DNA of 64,000 nucleotides from Gordonia alkaliphila (GTDB taxonomy: Bacteria > Actinomycetota > Actinomycetes > Mycobacteriales > Mycobacteriaceae), in assembly GCF_023017165.1 (NCBI RefSeq), contig NZ_JALKBW010000001.1, positions 3,224,001 to 3,288,000 of the forward strand. The letters run 5' to 3'. Below, one piece after another: positions 51,800 to 64,000 of the stretch (positions are counted from its first letter, which is position 1; each line of letters starts with the position of its first letter). Position numbers and translations under genes: made by a program. Under the pieces are notes generated by a model. It did no database searches, had not been told where the DNA came from, and worked only from the letters and a program-made list of their open reading frames with translations.

Positions 51800-53962
51800 T
51801 CAGTGCTTGCGCAGGCGCAGCCGCGAGTAGATCAGGGCGAACAGCAGCAGCCCCATTCCGACCAGGACGCCGTAGGTCAGCAGCATGTGGGCCATCGTCG
51901 GTTCCCACAGCGGATACTTGGCGGGTTCGTCCTGCATCACCTTGATCTGCCCGGCCTCCGGATTGATCGTGGGCAGGTCCACCGCCTGGGCCGCGGCGGT
52001 GTAGCCCCAGTAGGCCGGGAAGATCCAGGACAGCTGCGACACTCCGGCGCCGGTGAGCGGGAACAAGCCGCCGCAGAACACCAACTGCACCATCACCACG
52101 ATCACCAGCGGCGGCATGGTCTGTTCGTTGGAGCGGACCAGCGACGAGATCGCCAGACCCACCAGCGCGCTCACGCACGCGAGCACGGTGATCGCGCAGA
52201 ACAGGGCCACCGGCGGCGGCAACAGCACCCCGCCGTACTCGGGGATGTCCCGCAGACCGAACGTGATGCCGAGCATGATGGCGCTCTGCACCGCGGCCAG
52301 CAGGAAGAACACCAGCGTCTTGGCGCCGAGGTAGGCGCCCGGACGCAGGCCGACGGCGCGTTCGCGTTCGAAGATGGGCCGCTCGGACACCAGATCGCGC
52401 ACGGTCAGTGCCGCACCCATGAAGGCCGCACCGATCACCAGCACCACCAGGAGCTGCACGGCCTCCACCGGGTCGGTCGGGATCGTCGAACCCGGAGCGT
52501 GCCCGGGTTTGGTCGCCGTGATGCCGAAACCGGTGGAGCCGGGAATCACCAGGGTCAGCAGGCCGAGGACCACCGGCAGCAACGCCAGGAACGCCAGGTA
52601 GCCGCGGTCGGAGATGATGAGCCGCCATTGTCGGCGGGCGACGGTGTTCATCTGCCGCACCCCGGAGGCCTGCGGCACCGTCAGCGGCGGCCCGGCCGGC
52701 GTCAGCGCCGCGGGGGCCGGCTGATGCGGATGGCGGCGACGGTAGTTGTCCCACGCCTGATCGGGTCCGACGGTGACGTTCTCGAAGATCTCCGCCCAAT
52801 CGTCGGTGCCGAGTTCGCTCTTCTTGGTCTTCGGGTCGCCGCAGTAGGCGGTCTTCCCGCCGGGCGCCAGCAGCAGCACCTGGTCGCAGATCTCCAGGTG
52901 GGCCACCGAGTGGGTCACCACCAGGACCACGCGGCCGGCGTCGGCGAGTGTGCGCAGCGTCTTCATCACCTGGCGGTCCAACGCCGGGTCCAGGCCGGAC
53001 GTGGGCTCGTCCAGGATCAGCAGCGACGGACCGGTGAGCAGTTCCATGGCGACCGAGGCGCGTTTACGCTGACCGCCGGACAGCTTGTCGATGCGCGTCT
53101 GCATGTGGTCGGTGAGCGCCAGCTCGGCGAGGACGCCCTCGATGACCTTGTCGCGGTCGGCGGTCGACAGGTCGGCGGGCAGCCGCAGCTCCGCGGCGTA
53201 CCGCAGCGCCTGCTGAACGGTCAGCTTGCTGTGCAGGACGTCGTCCTGCGGCACCATCCCGATACGGTTGCGGAGCGCTTCGTACTCGACGTGGACGTCG
53301 CGTCCCTCGAACGAGACCCGCCCCACGGTGGGACTGTTCAGCCCGGCCGCGATCTTCGAGACCGTCGACTTACCGGCGCCGGACGGACCGATGATGGCGG
53401 TGAGGGTGCCCGGTCCGGCCTGGAACGAGATGTCGTTGAGCAGCGTCTTGCCGCCCTCCACGGTGAGACCGATGCCCTCGATCTGCAGACCGCCGCTGAC
53501 CGCGGACTTGGCCCGGCCGCGGACCAGGTTGCCGCCGGTGACCACGAAGTCGCTGTTACCGATGGTGACGACGTCGTTCTCGGTGAGCTGCCTGCTGCGG
53601 ATCCGCAGACCGTTGACGAAGGTGCCGTTGACGCTGCCGAGGTCCTCGAGCAGCAGTCCGCGGGCACCCGCGGTGAGGCGGGCGTGCCGCCGCGACGCCA
53701 GCACGTCACTGACGACGATGTCGTTCTCCGGGGTGCGGCCGATGGTCTGTACACCACTGACCGCGATGGACTCCCGGCCGGACCGCAGATTGCCGGGCAC
53801 CTGGAAGACCGCGGAGGCGTTGTTGTGCAGCGCCGCCAGGTGCGGCGCATCGGGCAACTTACCGAAGGCGGCCGGCGGACCCGAGCGGTACGGCTGCTGG
53901 GCCGGAACCGGGCGCGACGGCGGGGCCTGTGCCGACATCGGACGCGACGGCGGGGCCTGCAC
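51800..53962 (-). CDS. FHA-ABC exporter (Rv1747-like), main part
   Basis: About 720 residues: FHA domain (about 60-150; TIGRTPENDIVVSD, LASRRHARL, GSVNGTFVNG), ABC ATPase (IGPSGAGKST, LSGGQRKRAS, LILDEPTSGLD) and a six-helix ABC2-type membrane domain. This is the architecture of mycobacterial Rv1747, an exporter regulated by phosphothreonine binding. The frame opens at GTG 53962, which has no ribosome-binding site. An overlapping reading frame upstream encodes a further FHA domain, so I regard the two as one gene broken by a 1-base indel in the GC-rich linker near 54001-54016. It sits between dop and mpa. Confidence 0.85.
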   Translation of the reverse strand: MQAPPSRPMSAQAPPSRPVPAQQPYRSGPPAAFGKLPDAPHLAALHNNASAVFQVPGNLRSGRESIAVSGVQTIGRTPENDIVVSDVLASRRHARLTAGARGLLLEDLGSVNGTFVNGLRIRSRQLTENDVVTIGNSDFVVTGGNLVRGRAKSAVSGGLQIEGIGLTVEGGKTLLNDISFQAGPGTLTAIIGPSGAGKSTVSKIAAGLNSPTVGRVSFEGRDVHVEYEALRNRIGMVPQDDVLHSKLTVQQALRYAAELRLPADLSTADRDKVIEGVLAELALTDHMQTRIDKLSGGQRKRASVAMELLTGPSLLILDEPTSGLDPALDRQVMKTLRTLADAGRVVLVVTHSVAHLEICDQVLLLAPGGKTAYCGDPKTKKSELGTDDWAEIFENVTVGPDQAWDNYRRRHPHQPAPAALTPAGPPLTVPQASGVRQMNTVARRQWRLIISDRGYLAFLALLPVVLGLLTLVIPGSTGFGITATKPGHAPGSTIPTDPVEAVQLLVVLVIGAAFMGAALTVRDLVSERPIFERERAVGLRPGAYLGAKTLVFFLLAAVQSAIMLGITFGLRDIPEYGGVLLPPPVALFCAITVLACVSALVGLAISSLVRSNEQTMPPLVIVVMVQLVFCGGLFPLTGAGVSQLSWIFPAYWGYTAAAQAVDLPTINPEAGQIKVMQDEPAKYPLWEPTMAHMLLTYGVLVGMGLLLFALIYSRLRLRKH

Positions 53963-54365
53963 CGGAGTCGGACGCGAGGCCGGTGGCGGACCGGACTGCC
54001 GCGGCGGCGGCGCCGGCCGGTTCGGGCAGGGCGGGCCGGCGGGGCGGGCCGGCGGCCGCAGGCGTGAGCGCCATGATCGGTCCGCGCTGAGCGTCGCCCA
54101 ACCGGATCTCGGTGCGGCCGTTCACCCGCGCGCGGTTGGTCTTGGCCCCGCCGACGTAGAACCCGTTCGTGCTCCCCCGGTCGGTCACCACCCATCCGCC
54201 CGGCGTCCACTCGAACGCGAGATGCGTCCGCGAGATCAGCGGATGGTTGAGGACCACCGCGTTCTCCGGCGTGCGCCCGAGAGTCGCCGGGGACTCGGTG
54301 AGCACCTGGATGGGCCCCGCGTCGATACGCAGGTTCAGCGGCGTCGGCTCAGAGGCATTCATCAC
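53859..54365 (-). CDS. N-terminal FHA domain of the FHA-ABC exporter (separate frame)
   Basis: An FHA domain (ATLGRTPENAVVLNHPLISRTHLAF, DRGSTNGFYVGG) followed by an alanine/proline-rich linker that reads out of phase and stops at 53859, 104 bases inside the exporter frame. In Rv1747 the first FHA domain and the rest are one protein of about 860 residues, so this is probably its N-terminus with an indel in the GCC/GCG-rich linker. Starts GTG 54365/ATG 54362; TACAGT lies 5-8 bases upstream. If not an assembly error, it would be a free FHA protein. Confidence 0.7.
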   Translation of the reverse strand: MMNASEPTPLNLRIDAGPIQVLTESPATLGRTPENAVVLNHPLISRTHLAFEWTPGGWVVTDRGSTNGFYVGGAKTNRARVNGRTEIRLGDAQRGPIMALTPAAAGPPRRPALPEPAGAAAAAVRSATGLASDSGAGPAVASDVGTGPAVAPGSGPAAVPLGSAGRLR

Positions 54366-54397
54366 CGGTCACTGTAACCCGGCCACACACGATCGGG

Positions 54398-56089
54398 TCA
54401 GAGGTATTGACCGGTGTTCGATTCGGTATCGATCGCCCGGGCCGCCCCGCTGCTCTTGCCGGTCACGAGGGTACGGATGTAGACGATCCGCTCGCCCTTC
54501 TTGCCGGAGATCCGCGCCCAGTCGTCCGGGTTGGTGGTGTTGGGCAGGTCCTCGTTCTCGGCGAACTCATCGAGAATCGAATCCAACAGGTGGCCGATCC
54601 GCAGGCCGCCGCGACCGGTGTCGAGCTGTTCCTTGATCGCGTACTTCTTGGCCCGGTCCACCACGTTCTGGATCATCGCGCCGGAGTTGAAGTCCTTGAA
54701 GTACATGACCTCCTTGTCGCCGTTGGCGTAGGTCACCTCCAGGAACCGGTTGTCCTCGCTCTCGGCGTACATCCGCTCCACCACGCGCTCGATCATCGCG
54801 TCGATACAGGCCTGCGCGTCGCCGCCGAACTCGGCGAGGTCGTCGGCGTGGATCGGCAGGGCGGTGGTCAGGTACTTGGAGAAGATGTCGATGGCCGACT
54901 CGGCGTCGGGCCGCTCGATCTTGATCTTCACGTCGAGGCGACCGGGACGCAGGATGGCGGGGTCGATCATGTCTTCGCGGTTGGAGGCACCGATCACGAT
55001 GACGTTCTCCAGGCCTTCGACGCCATCGATCTCGCTGAGCAGCTGCGGGACCACCGTGGTCTCCACGTCCGACGACACGCCCGAACCGCGCGTGCGGAAG
55101 ATCGAGTCCATCTCGTCGAAGAACACGATGACCGGGGTACCCTCGGACGCCTTCTCGCGCGCCCGCTGGAAGATCAGGCGGATGTGCCGCTCGGTCTCGC
55201 CGACGAACTTGTTGAGCAGTTCCGGGCCCTTGATGTTCAGGAAGTAGCTCTTGGCCTCGCGCGCGTCCTCGCCGCGCGCCTCGGCGATCTTGCGGGCCAG
55301 CGAGTTGGCGACGGCCTTGGCGATCAACGTCTTGCCGCAGCCGGGCGGGCCGTACAGCAGCACGCCCTTGGGCGGACGCAACTCGTAGTCGCGGAACAGG
55401 TCGGCGTGCAGGAACGGCAGTTCCACCGCGTCCCGGATCTGCTCGATCTGTCGGCGTAGACCGCCGATGTCGGTGTAGTCGACGTCCGGCACCTCCTCCA
55501 GGACGAGGTCTTCCACCTCCGCCTTGGGGATGCGTTCGAGAGCGAACCCGGCCTTGGAATCGACCAGCAGCGAGTCGCCCGGACGGAGCTTGCGGGTGGC
55601 CGCGCCGCCGTCCTCCTCGTGGATCAGCGGGGCCGCCAGGCGCACCACCCGTTCCTCGTCGGCGTGGCCGACGACCAGCGCGCGATCGCCGCCGCCGAAG
55701 ATCTCGCGCAGCGTGCTGATCTCGCCGACGCCGTCGAAGCCGACGGCCTCGACCACGGTGAGCGCTTCGTTGAGTCGCAGGCCCTGGCCACGCTGCAGCG
55801 TGTCCGCCTCGATGTTCGGCGACAGCGTCAGACGCATCTTGCGGCCGGAAGTGAAGACGTCGACGGTCTCGGCGTCGCACACCTCGATCAGGACGCCGAA
55901 ACCGCTGGGCGGCTGGCCCAGGCGATCGACTTCCTCCCGCAGCGCCAACAGTTGCTGGCGCGCTTCCTTGAGAGTCTCGAGCAGCTTCTCGTTGCGCACC
56001 GTGAGCTTCTCGTTGCGCTCGGCCAATTCAGCCGGGTCGCTGCCCCTGCCGGCACCGGGACGACTACTCGGGCGATCAGACGAAGTCAT
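54398..56089 (-). CDS. mpa: Proteasomal ATPase Mpa
   Basis: 563-residue AAA+ unfoldase: N-terminal coiled coil (about 18-55) that captures Pup, two OB domains (about 70-235) and an ATPase domain with GPPGCGKT and FFDEMDS. The C-terminal QYL motif docks onto the PrcA ring. It is the proteasome entry gate. GAGGAG lies 9 bases before ATG 56089. Dop, pup, prcBA and mpa are separated here only by the FHA-ABC exporter. Confidence 0.97.
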   Translation of the reverse strand: MTSSDRPSSRPGAGRGSDPAELAERNEKLTVRNEKLLETLKEARQQLLALREEVDRLGQPPSGFGVLIEVCDAETVDVFTSGRKMRLTLSPNIEADTLQRGQGLRLNEALTVVEAVGFDGVGEISTLREIFGGGDRALVVGHADEERVVRLAAPLIHEEDGGAATRKLRPGDSLLVDSKAGFALERIPKAEVEDLVLEEVPDVDYTDIGGLRRQIEQIRDAVELPFLHADLFRDYELRPPKGVLLYGPPGCGKTLIAKAVANSLARKIAEARGEDAREAKSYFLNIKGPELLNKFVGETERHIRLIFQRAREKASEGTPVIVFFDEMDSIFRTRGSGVSSDVETTVVPQLLSEIDGVEGLENVIVIGASNREDMIDPAILRPGRLDVKIKIERPDAESAIDIFSKYLTTALPIHADDLAEFGGDAQACIDAMIERVVERMYAESEDNRFLEVTYANGDKEVMYFKDFNSGAMIQNVVDRAKKYAIKEQLDTGRGGLRIGHLLDSILDEFAENEDLPNTTNPDDWARISGKKGERIVYIRTLVTGKSSGAARAIDTESNTGQYL

Positions 56090-56146
56090 GGGCAACTGCT
56101 CCTCTGCGTTCGGATTCCTGCGCGGACGGACCCTGCGCTCTCCAGC

Positions 56147-57064
<918 letters not shown>

Positions 57065-57089
57065 CTAAGCGAACGCTCGATCAGTGTCG

Positions 57090-57095
57090 TAGGGT
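57090..57095 (+). promoter_or_regulatory. Leaderless -10 (TAGGGT) of the thioesterase gene
   Basis: TAGGGT ends 6 bases before ATG 57102. Confidence 0.6.
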
Positions 57096-57101
57096 GCGAC
57101 T

Positions 57102-57989
57102 ATGGCCACCATCCTCCATGCCGAAGAGATCGACGTCACCGCGTACCGCGCGTACTACGAGCCGCTGGAGCGTCCCGCCGGGGACCCTGAAGAGGGCGAG
57201 TTCGAGTACTTCCGGCCGACGGCGGCCACGGTCAGCGTGTGGTCGTCGGCGCTGCAGCACGGCGGCCCGCCCACCGGTCTGCTGGTGCGGACCATGGAAC
57301 ACGCCGTCGCCGACCAGTCGTCGGCCCAGGACTTCAGCCGCGTGACGATGGAGATCCTCGGCGCCATCGGACTCGGCGTGTGCCGCGTGCGCGCGCACGT
57401 CTCCCGGCCCGGTCGGCAGATCAGCCAGGTGACCGCCGAGATGCAGGAGCAGCAGGGTGACGGCTCGTTCCGCACCGTGGCCCGCGCCACCACGTGGCGG
57501 CTGAGCACGCGCGACACCCGCGCCGTCGAGACGGCCCCGCACCCGGTGCCGGCGCAGACGCCCGACGAGCTCCCGCGGACCGTCGGCTTCACCGGCGCCG
57601 ACGGCATCGCGGTGGCCTGGGGCCGGATCGGCTTCATCGGCACCCTGGAGATCGCCATCACCGCCGGCCGCACCGGCAGTACCCCGACGGTGTGGACCCG
57701 TCCCCTGCTCCCCCTGGTGGAGGGCGAGGAACTGAGCGATTTGGCCTCGGCGATGACGGTGATCGACATCGCCAACGGGGTGGGCTCGCCGCTCGATCCG
57801 ACGCAGTGGTCGTGGATGAACACCGACACCACGGTGCACCTGACCAACGCCCCGCGCGGGCCGTGGATCGGCATCGATGCCGCGCTCGCCGCCGGCGGCA
57901 GCGGCTACGGGGCCAGCTTCGCCGACCTGTACGACACCACCGGTTTCGTCGGTCGCTCGGCGCAGACCGTGCTGATCGCGCCCCAGTAG
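57102..57989 (+). CDS. Acyl-CoA thioesterase-like hotdog protein
   Basis: 295 residues with two hotdog domains of the 4HBT_3/TesB-like type (FEYFRPTAATVSVWSSALQHGGPPTGLLVRTME in the first; SALAAG-type GGSGYGASFADLYDTTGFVGR at the end). Such proteins hydrolyse acyl-CoA or act as dehydratase-like partners in lipid metabolism; this subgroup has no assigned substrate. Divergent from trmI; single gene with a leaderless promoter. Confidence 0.8.
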   Translation: MATILHAEEIDVTAYRAYYEPLERPAGDPEEGEFEYFRPTAATVSVWSSALQHGGPPTGLLVRTMEHAVADQSSAQDFSRVTMEILGAIGLGVCRVRAHVSRPGRQISQVTAEMQEQQGDGSFRTVARATTWRLSTRDTRAVETAPHPVPAQTPDELPRTVGFTGADGIAVAWGRIGFIGTLEIAITAGRTGSTPTVWTRPLLPLVEGEELSDLASAMTVIDIANGVGSPLDPTQWSWMNTDTTVHLTNAPRGPWIGIDAALAAGGSGYGASFADLYDTTGFVGRSAQTVLIAPQ

Positions 57990-58025
57990 GGACGCGACCA
58001 GCCGGGCGCGATCAGCGGGGGCCGA

Positions 58026-58874
58026 TCAGAAGCGGCAGGAGCGGATGTCCGAGGCCAGGATGGCGCGGGCGCCCAGATCCGACAGGTCGTCCATCAGCTG
58101 CTGGTGCTGCTTGCGCGGCACCATCGCGCGCACGGCCAGCCAGTTGTCGTCGGCCATCGGCGAGATGGTCGGCGACTCCAGGCCCGGCGTGACCTGCACG
58201 GCCTGGTCGAGCAGACTCTTGGGGCAGTCGTAGTCGATCATCACGTACTGCTGACCGAAGACCACGCCCTGCACGCGGGCCACGAAGCGCTGCGCGGCCT
58301 TGGACGGCTCCGGGGTCACCGCGGTGCGCACCAGCACGGCCTCGGAGTCGCACAGCGACTCGCCGAAGGCGGTCAGGTCGTGCAGCCGCAGGGTCCGGCC
58401 CGAGCCGACGACATCGGCGATGGCGTCGGCCACGCCGAGTTGGATGGAGATCTCCACGGCGCCGTCGAGGCGGATGATCTCGGCGTCGATGCCGCGCGCG
58501 GCCAGATCTGCGCGCACCAGGTTCGGGTACGACGTGGCGATCCGCTGGCCCGCCAACTTTTCGACGGTCCAGTCCTGTCCGGCCGGACCGGCGTAGCGGA
58601 ACGTGGACCCGCCGAAGCCCAGCGCCACTTCCTCGATCACCTCGGCGCCCGAGTCGGCGGCCAAGTCGCGGCCGGTGATGCCCAGATCCAGCTGCCCGGC
58701 GGCCACGTAGATGGCCACGTCGCGGGGGCGCAGGAAGTAGAACTCGACGTCGTTGGCGACGTCGATCACGGTCAGATCCTTGGGATCGGCGCGCTTACGG
58801 TAGCCGGCCTCGGTCAGGATGCCGACGGCGGCTTCGGACAGTGCGCCCTTATTGGGGACGGCGACGCGCAACAT
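58026..58874 (-). CDS. hisG: ATP phosphoribosyltransferase, long form
   Basis: First enzyme of histidine biosynthesis (ATP plus PRPP). 282 residues, the long hexameric form with the ACT-like C-terminal domain that binds histidine for feedback inhibition. [20 protein letters not shown] and LGITGRDL are typical. It follows hisE on the same strand, as in other Mycobacteriales. Confidence 0.97.
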   Translation of the reverse strand: MLRVAVPNKGALSEAAVGILTEAGYRKRADPKDLTVIDVANDVEFYFLRPRDVAIYVAAGQLDLGITGRDLAADSGAEVIEEVALGFGGSTFRYAGPAGQDWTVEKLAGQRIATSYPNLVRADLAARGIDAEIIRLDGAVEISIQLGVADAIADVVGSGRTLRLHDLTAFGESLCDSEAVLVRTAVTPEPSKAAQRFVARVQGVVFGQQYVMIDYDCPKSLLDQAVQVTPGLESPTISPMADDNWLAVRAMVPRKQHQQLMDDLSDLGARAILASDIRSCRF

Positions 58875-58923
58875 GGCGAGGCTCTCTTCGTGTCGTGTTC
58901 GGAGTGGTGGGGCGGATGCGAGA

Positions 58924-58959
58924 TCGGTCAGAGGAAGCGAGGTCGGTCAGAGGAAGCGA
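58924..58959. repeat. 19-bp tandem duplication over the hisE stop codon
   Basis: TCGGTCAGAGGAAGCGA occurs at 58924-58940 and again at 58943-58959 (period 19). The second copy carries the last codons and stop of hisE (TGA at 58947-58949); the first copy lies between hisE and hisG. A simple slippage duplication that left the gene intact. Confidence 0.8.
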
Positions 58960-59210
58960 TAAACGTCGTCGGGGCTCAGGCCGCGCTTGATCATCATCAC
59001 CTGCAGCCAGTAGATGAGCTGGCTCATCTCCTCGGCGAGCGAGTCGTCGGACTCGTGCTCGGCCGCGAGCCACACCTCACCGGCTTCCTCGATGATCTTC
59101 TTACCGAGCGTATGGACGCCCTTGTCGAGGGCGGCGACGGTGCCGCTGCCTTCCGGGCGGGTCGCTGCCTTCTCGGTCAGCTCGGCGAAGAGGTCGTCGA
59201 AGGTTTTCAC
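58947..59210 (-). CDS. hisE: Phosphoribosyl-ATP pyrophosphatase
   Basis: 87-residue all-helical NTP pyrophosphohydrolase, second step of histidine synthesis. [14 protein letters not shown] carries the metal-binding acidic residues, followed by [14 protein letters not shown]. Start GTG 59210. It is 72 bases upstream of hisG, and the two form a small his unit apart from the main operon. Confidence 0.96.
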   Translation of the reverse strand: MKTFDDLFAELTEKAATRPEGSGTVAALDKGVHTLGKKIIEEAGEVWLAAEHESDDSLAEEMSQLIYWLQVMMIKRGLSPDDVYRFL

Positions 59211-59249
59211 GGTTACCTATTTTCGCATGTCGCCGCGCTCGCTGCGCGG

Positions 59250-59948
59250 TCAGGCCGGTGGACGGGTGCGGGCCTGCGCAAACAGGTCCGCGAATTCGAC
59301 GAGAGACAGCCCTGCGAGGGTGTCGCGGAAGACCCGTCGGCCCGCCGGGACCACCGGGATCTGCGAGGGCACCACCAGGTGCGGCACCCCGGCCGCGTGT
59401 GCGGCGGCCGCGCCCGTCGGCGAGTCCTCGATCGCCAGGCAGTCGCCCGGGTGCGCACCGACCAGCTCAGCCGCGCGCAGGTAGATGTCCGGTGCGGGCT
59501 TGCCGAACTCCACTTCGTCGCCGCAGACGGTGGCCACGAAGCGGTCGGCGCCGATGGTGCCGATCGCGATGTCGGCGACCTCCCGCATGGTGTTGGTCAC
59601 CAGCAGCATCGGGATGTCGGCGGCGGCCACCATGTCCAAGACCGCCACCGCCCCCGGACGCCACGGCAGTGCACGGGCGAACAGCTCCACCACCAGCGCG
59701 ATCATCCAGGCCTCGTCGCCGTCGAAGTCGCGCCCGGATTCGGGCAGGCGGGCGGCGTCGTAGACCTTGGTGAGCGCGTCGACGCTGTTGTTGCCCAGCG
59801 TCGCCATCCGCAGTTCCGGAGTCATCACCACGCCGTGGCGGACGGCGAGGGCCTCCATCGCCTCGTCCCAGATCGGTTCGGTGTCCAGAAGGGTGCCGTC
59901 CATGTCCCACAGCACGGCCTTCGGGAGGAGTAGCTCCTGCGCGGTCAT
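59250..59948 (-). CDS. HAD-superfamily phosphatase
   Basis: 232 residues of the beta-phosphoglucomutase-like HAD subgroup. Motif I AVLWDMDGTLLDTE with both Asp, motif II LLVTNT, the Lys in FGKPAPDIYL and motif IV IEDSPTGAAAA are all present. The substrate is unknown (sugar phosphates are common). Its ATG overlaps the stop of the DMT transporter gene (ATGA); a much longer in-frame reading upstream is the shadow of metH and is not used. Confidence 0.92.
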   Translation of the reverse strand: MTAQELLLPKAVLWDMDGTLLDTEPIWDEAMEALAVRHGVVMTPELRMATLGNNSVDALTKVYDAARLPESGRDFDGDEAWMIALVVELFARALPWRPGAVAVLDMVAAADIPMLLVTNTMREVADIAIGTIGADRFVATVCGDEVEFGKPAPDIYLRAAELVGAHPGDCLAIEDSPTGAAAAHAAGVPHLVVPSQIPVVPAGRRVFRDTLAGLSLVEFADLFAQARTRPPA

Positions 59949-60823
59949 GTCGGGGAGTCCGCCGAGTCCGTCGAGTTCGACGGGGCGCCGAGGCGGCCGA
60001 GGGCGAACGTCGCGACCCACATCAAGGCGAGGGCGATGAGCACGGCGGCGTCGCCGGCCCGGTCGACGCGGAGATGTTCGTGGTAGATCGTCAGGCCCAG
60101 TGCCATGGCGACGACCGGCTTCAGGACGGTCACCGTCGGGAGGCTGGTCTGGACATCGCCGGCCTGGTAGCTGGACTGCTGCCACAGGGTGCCGAGCGTG
60201 GCCGTGACTGCCATGGCCCAGAACTCCCAGCTCGTCAGGCCGCGGACGATGCTGTCGCCGAAGGCATCCATGCCGCTCTTGGTGAACGGCGCCGAGTAGC
60301 CCAGCAGCATGCCCGCCGCGACGGCCAGCACCAGCGAACGGCCGGTGCCGTGCGGCATCCGCGAGCCGCCCCACACGCAGATCGTCACCACGAAGACCAG
60401 CAGGACCAGCGGACCGATCCACGCGACGAACGACGGGAACTCTTCGCCCGCGCTGGGTTCGCCGAGGGTCAGGAACACGACCAGGGCGATGATCAACACC
60501 GCCGCCCACGCCCATTCGGCCGCCTTGAGGCGACGCTTCTGACCCCACGCCGCCAGCGGCAGCGCGAACAGCAGCGTGGTGACCAGCAGCGGCTGCACCA
60601 GCAGCAGGCTGCCGATGGCCAGCGCAGCCGCTTGGAAGGCGAAGCCGCCGATGTCTGCGGCGATGCCCAGCAACCACACCTTGCGCTTCATCAGCGTCCC
60701 GAAGAAGCCGATGCCGACGGTGTTGTCGTCGCCGAGGCCCTCGGTGCCCTTCTGCTGGAGCACCGCGGCGACGGCGAACAACGCCGACGCGATCAGCGTC
60801 AGCACGACGGCCAGTGCGGTCAC
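59945..60823 (-). CDS. DMT-superfamily membrane protein (EamA-like)
   Basis: 292 residues with nine to ten transmembrane helices. It belongs to the actinobacterial DMT-like family with the N-terminus SALFAVAAVLQQKGTEG and QPLLVTTLLFALPLAAW in the first half, and TVTVLKPVVAMALGLTIYHE in the second. Transport substrate unknown. Start GTG 60823 follows AAGGGGA. It is coupled to the HAD phosphatase downstream and lies 27 bases after metH. Confidence 0.85.
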   Translation of the reverse strand: MTALAVVLTLIASALFAVAAVLQQKGTEGLGDDNTVGIGFFGTLMKRKVWLLGIAADIGGFAFQAAALAIGSLLLVQPLLVTTLLFALPLAAWGQKRRLKAAEWAWAAVLIIALVVFLTLGEPSAGEEFPSFVAWIGPLVLLVFVVTICVWGGSRMPHGTGRSLVLAVAAGMLLGYSAPFTKSGMDAFGDSIVRGLTSWEFWAMAVTATLGTLWQQSSYQAGDVQTSLPTVTVLKPVVAMALGLTIYHEHLRVDRAGDAAVLIALALMWVATFALGRLGAPSNSTDSADSPT

Positions 60824-60850
60824 TGGTCCCCTTCCCCGTTCGAGTACGAG

Positions 60851-64000
<3,150 letters not shown>

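Overview
The window is GC-rich DNA of a mycolic-acid actinobacterium (order Mycobacteriales). Gene content and order suggest Gordonia or a close relative. Supporting features are the complete Pup-proteasome locus (dop, pup, prcB, prcA, pafA, pafB, pafC, with mpa nearby), rbpA, polyprenol-phosphomannose synthase next to a separate apolipoprotein N-acyltransferase, furA-katG, an F420-type luciferase-like oxidoreductase, a DUF222/HNH gene, and many leaderless promoters. From rbpA to metH the order follows the M. tuberculosis chromosome closely (compared from memory), but without the PE/PPE insertions. I see no tRNA, rRNA gene, CRISPR array, IS element or prophage.

Layout. 1-3.5 kb: truncated Zn-alcohol dehydrogenase, a monofunctional catalase and an AcuI-like reductase. 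3.8-10.1 kb: an accessory catabolic operon on the minus strand (quinone oxidoreductase, TauD-type dioxygenase, BKACE/DUF849 beta-keto acid cleavage enzyme, MFS carrier, small serine hydrolase). A divergent AraC-type regulator sits beside it, and a perfect two-copy direct repeat lies between them. 10.1-15.8 kb: stress and miscellaneous genes (winged-helix/membrane pair with two palindromic operators, MpaB-family oxygenase, BASS/ACR3-like transporter, CsbD, SDR plus SnoaL, DUF6629 protein). 15.8-26.1 kb: UvrA-like ATPase, BrkB-like membrane protein, a membrane pseudokinase, a phosphotriesterase-like protein lacking metal ligands, furA-katG, an LLM oxidoreductase and a 51-residue gene. 26.2-36.7 kb: adenylate cyclase operon, TerC-like DUF475 operon, rbpA, ppm1-lnt-amidohydrolase operon, fxsA, an HNH gene with a LexA-like box, and a short cysteine-free CobG homologue. 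36.7-45.1 kb: SDR, F420/flavin reductase-like protein, pepE, 5'-3' exonuclease, DUF4333 protein, helY, tatC, tatA. 45.1-57 kb: pafC, pafB, pafA, prcA, prcB, pup, dop, an FHA-ABC exporter, mpa and trmI. 57-64 kb: thioesterase, hisG, hisE, HAD phosphatase, DMT transporter, metH (runs off the window).

Genes that work together: Pup is deamidated by Dop, ligated to substrates by PafA, and the substrates are unfolded by Mpa into the PrcAB chamber; PafBC is the adjacent DNA-damage activator. Ppm1 makes polyprenol-phosphomannose next to Lnt, which acylates lipoproteins. TatA and TatC form the twin-arginine translocase. FurA and KatG form a peroxide-response pair.

Two window-wide patterns stand out. 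First, about fifteen genes have a TANNNT-type -10 hexamer (TAGGCT, TACAGT, TAGGGT and similar) ending 6-7 bases before the start codon, as expected for leaderless mRNAs. Second, at least five genes, probably six or seven, are broken by small indels, often in C or G runs. Those genes may be decaying, or the assembly may carry residual indel errors; only reads can decide.
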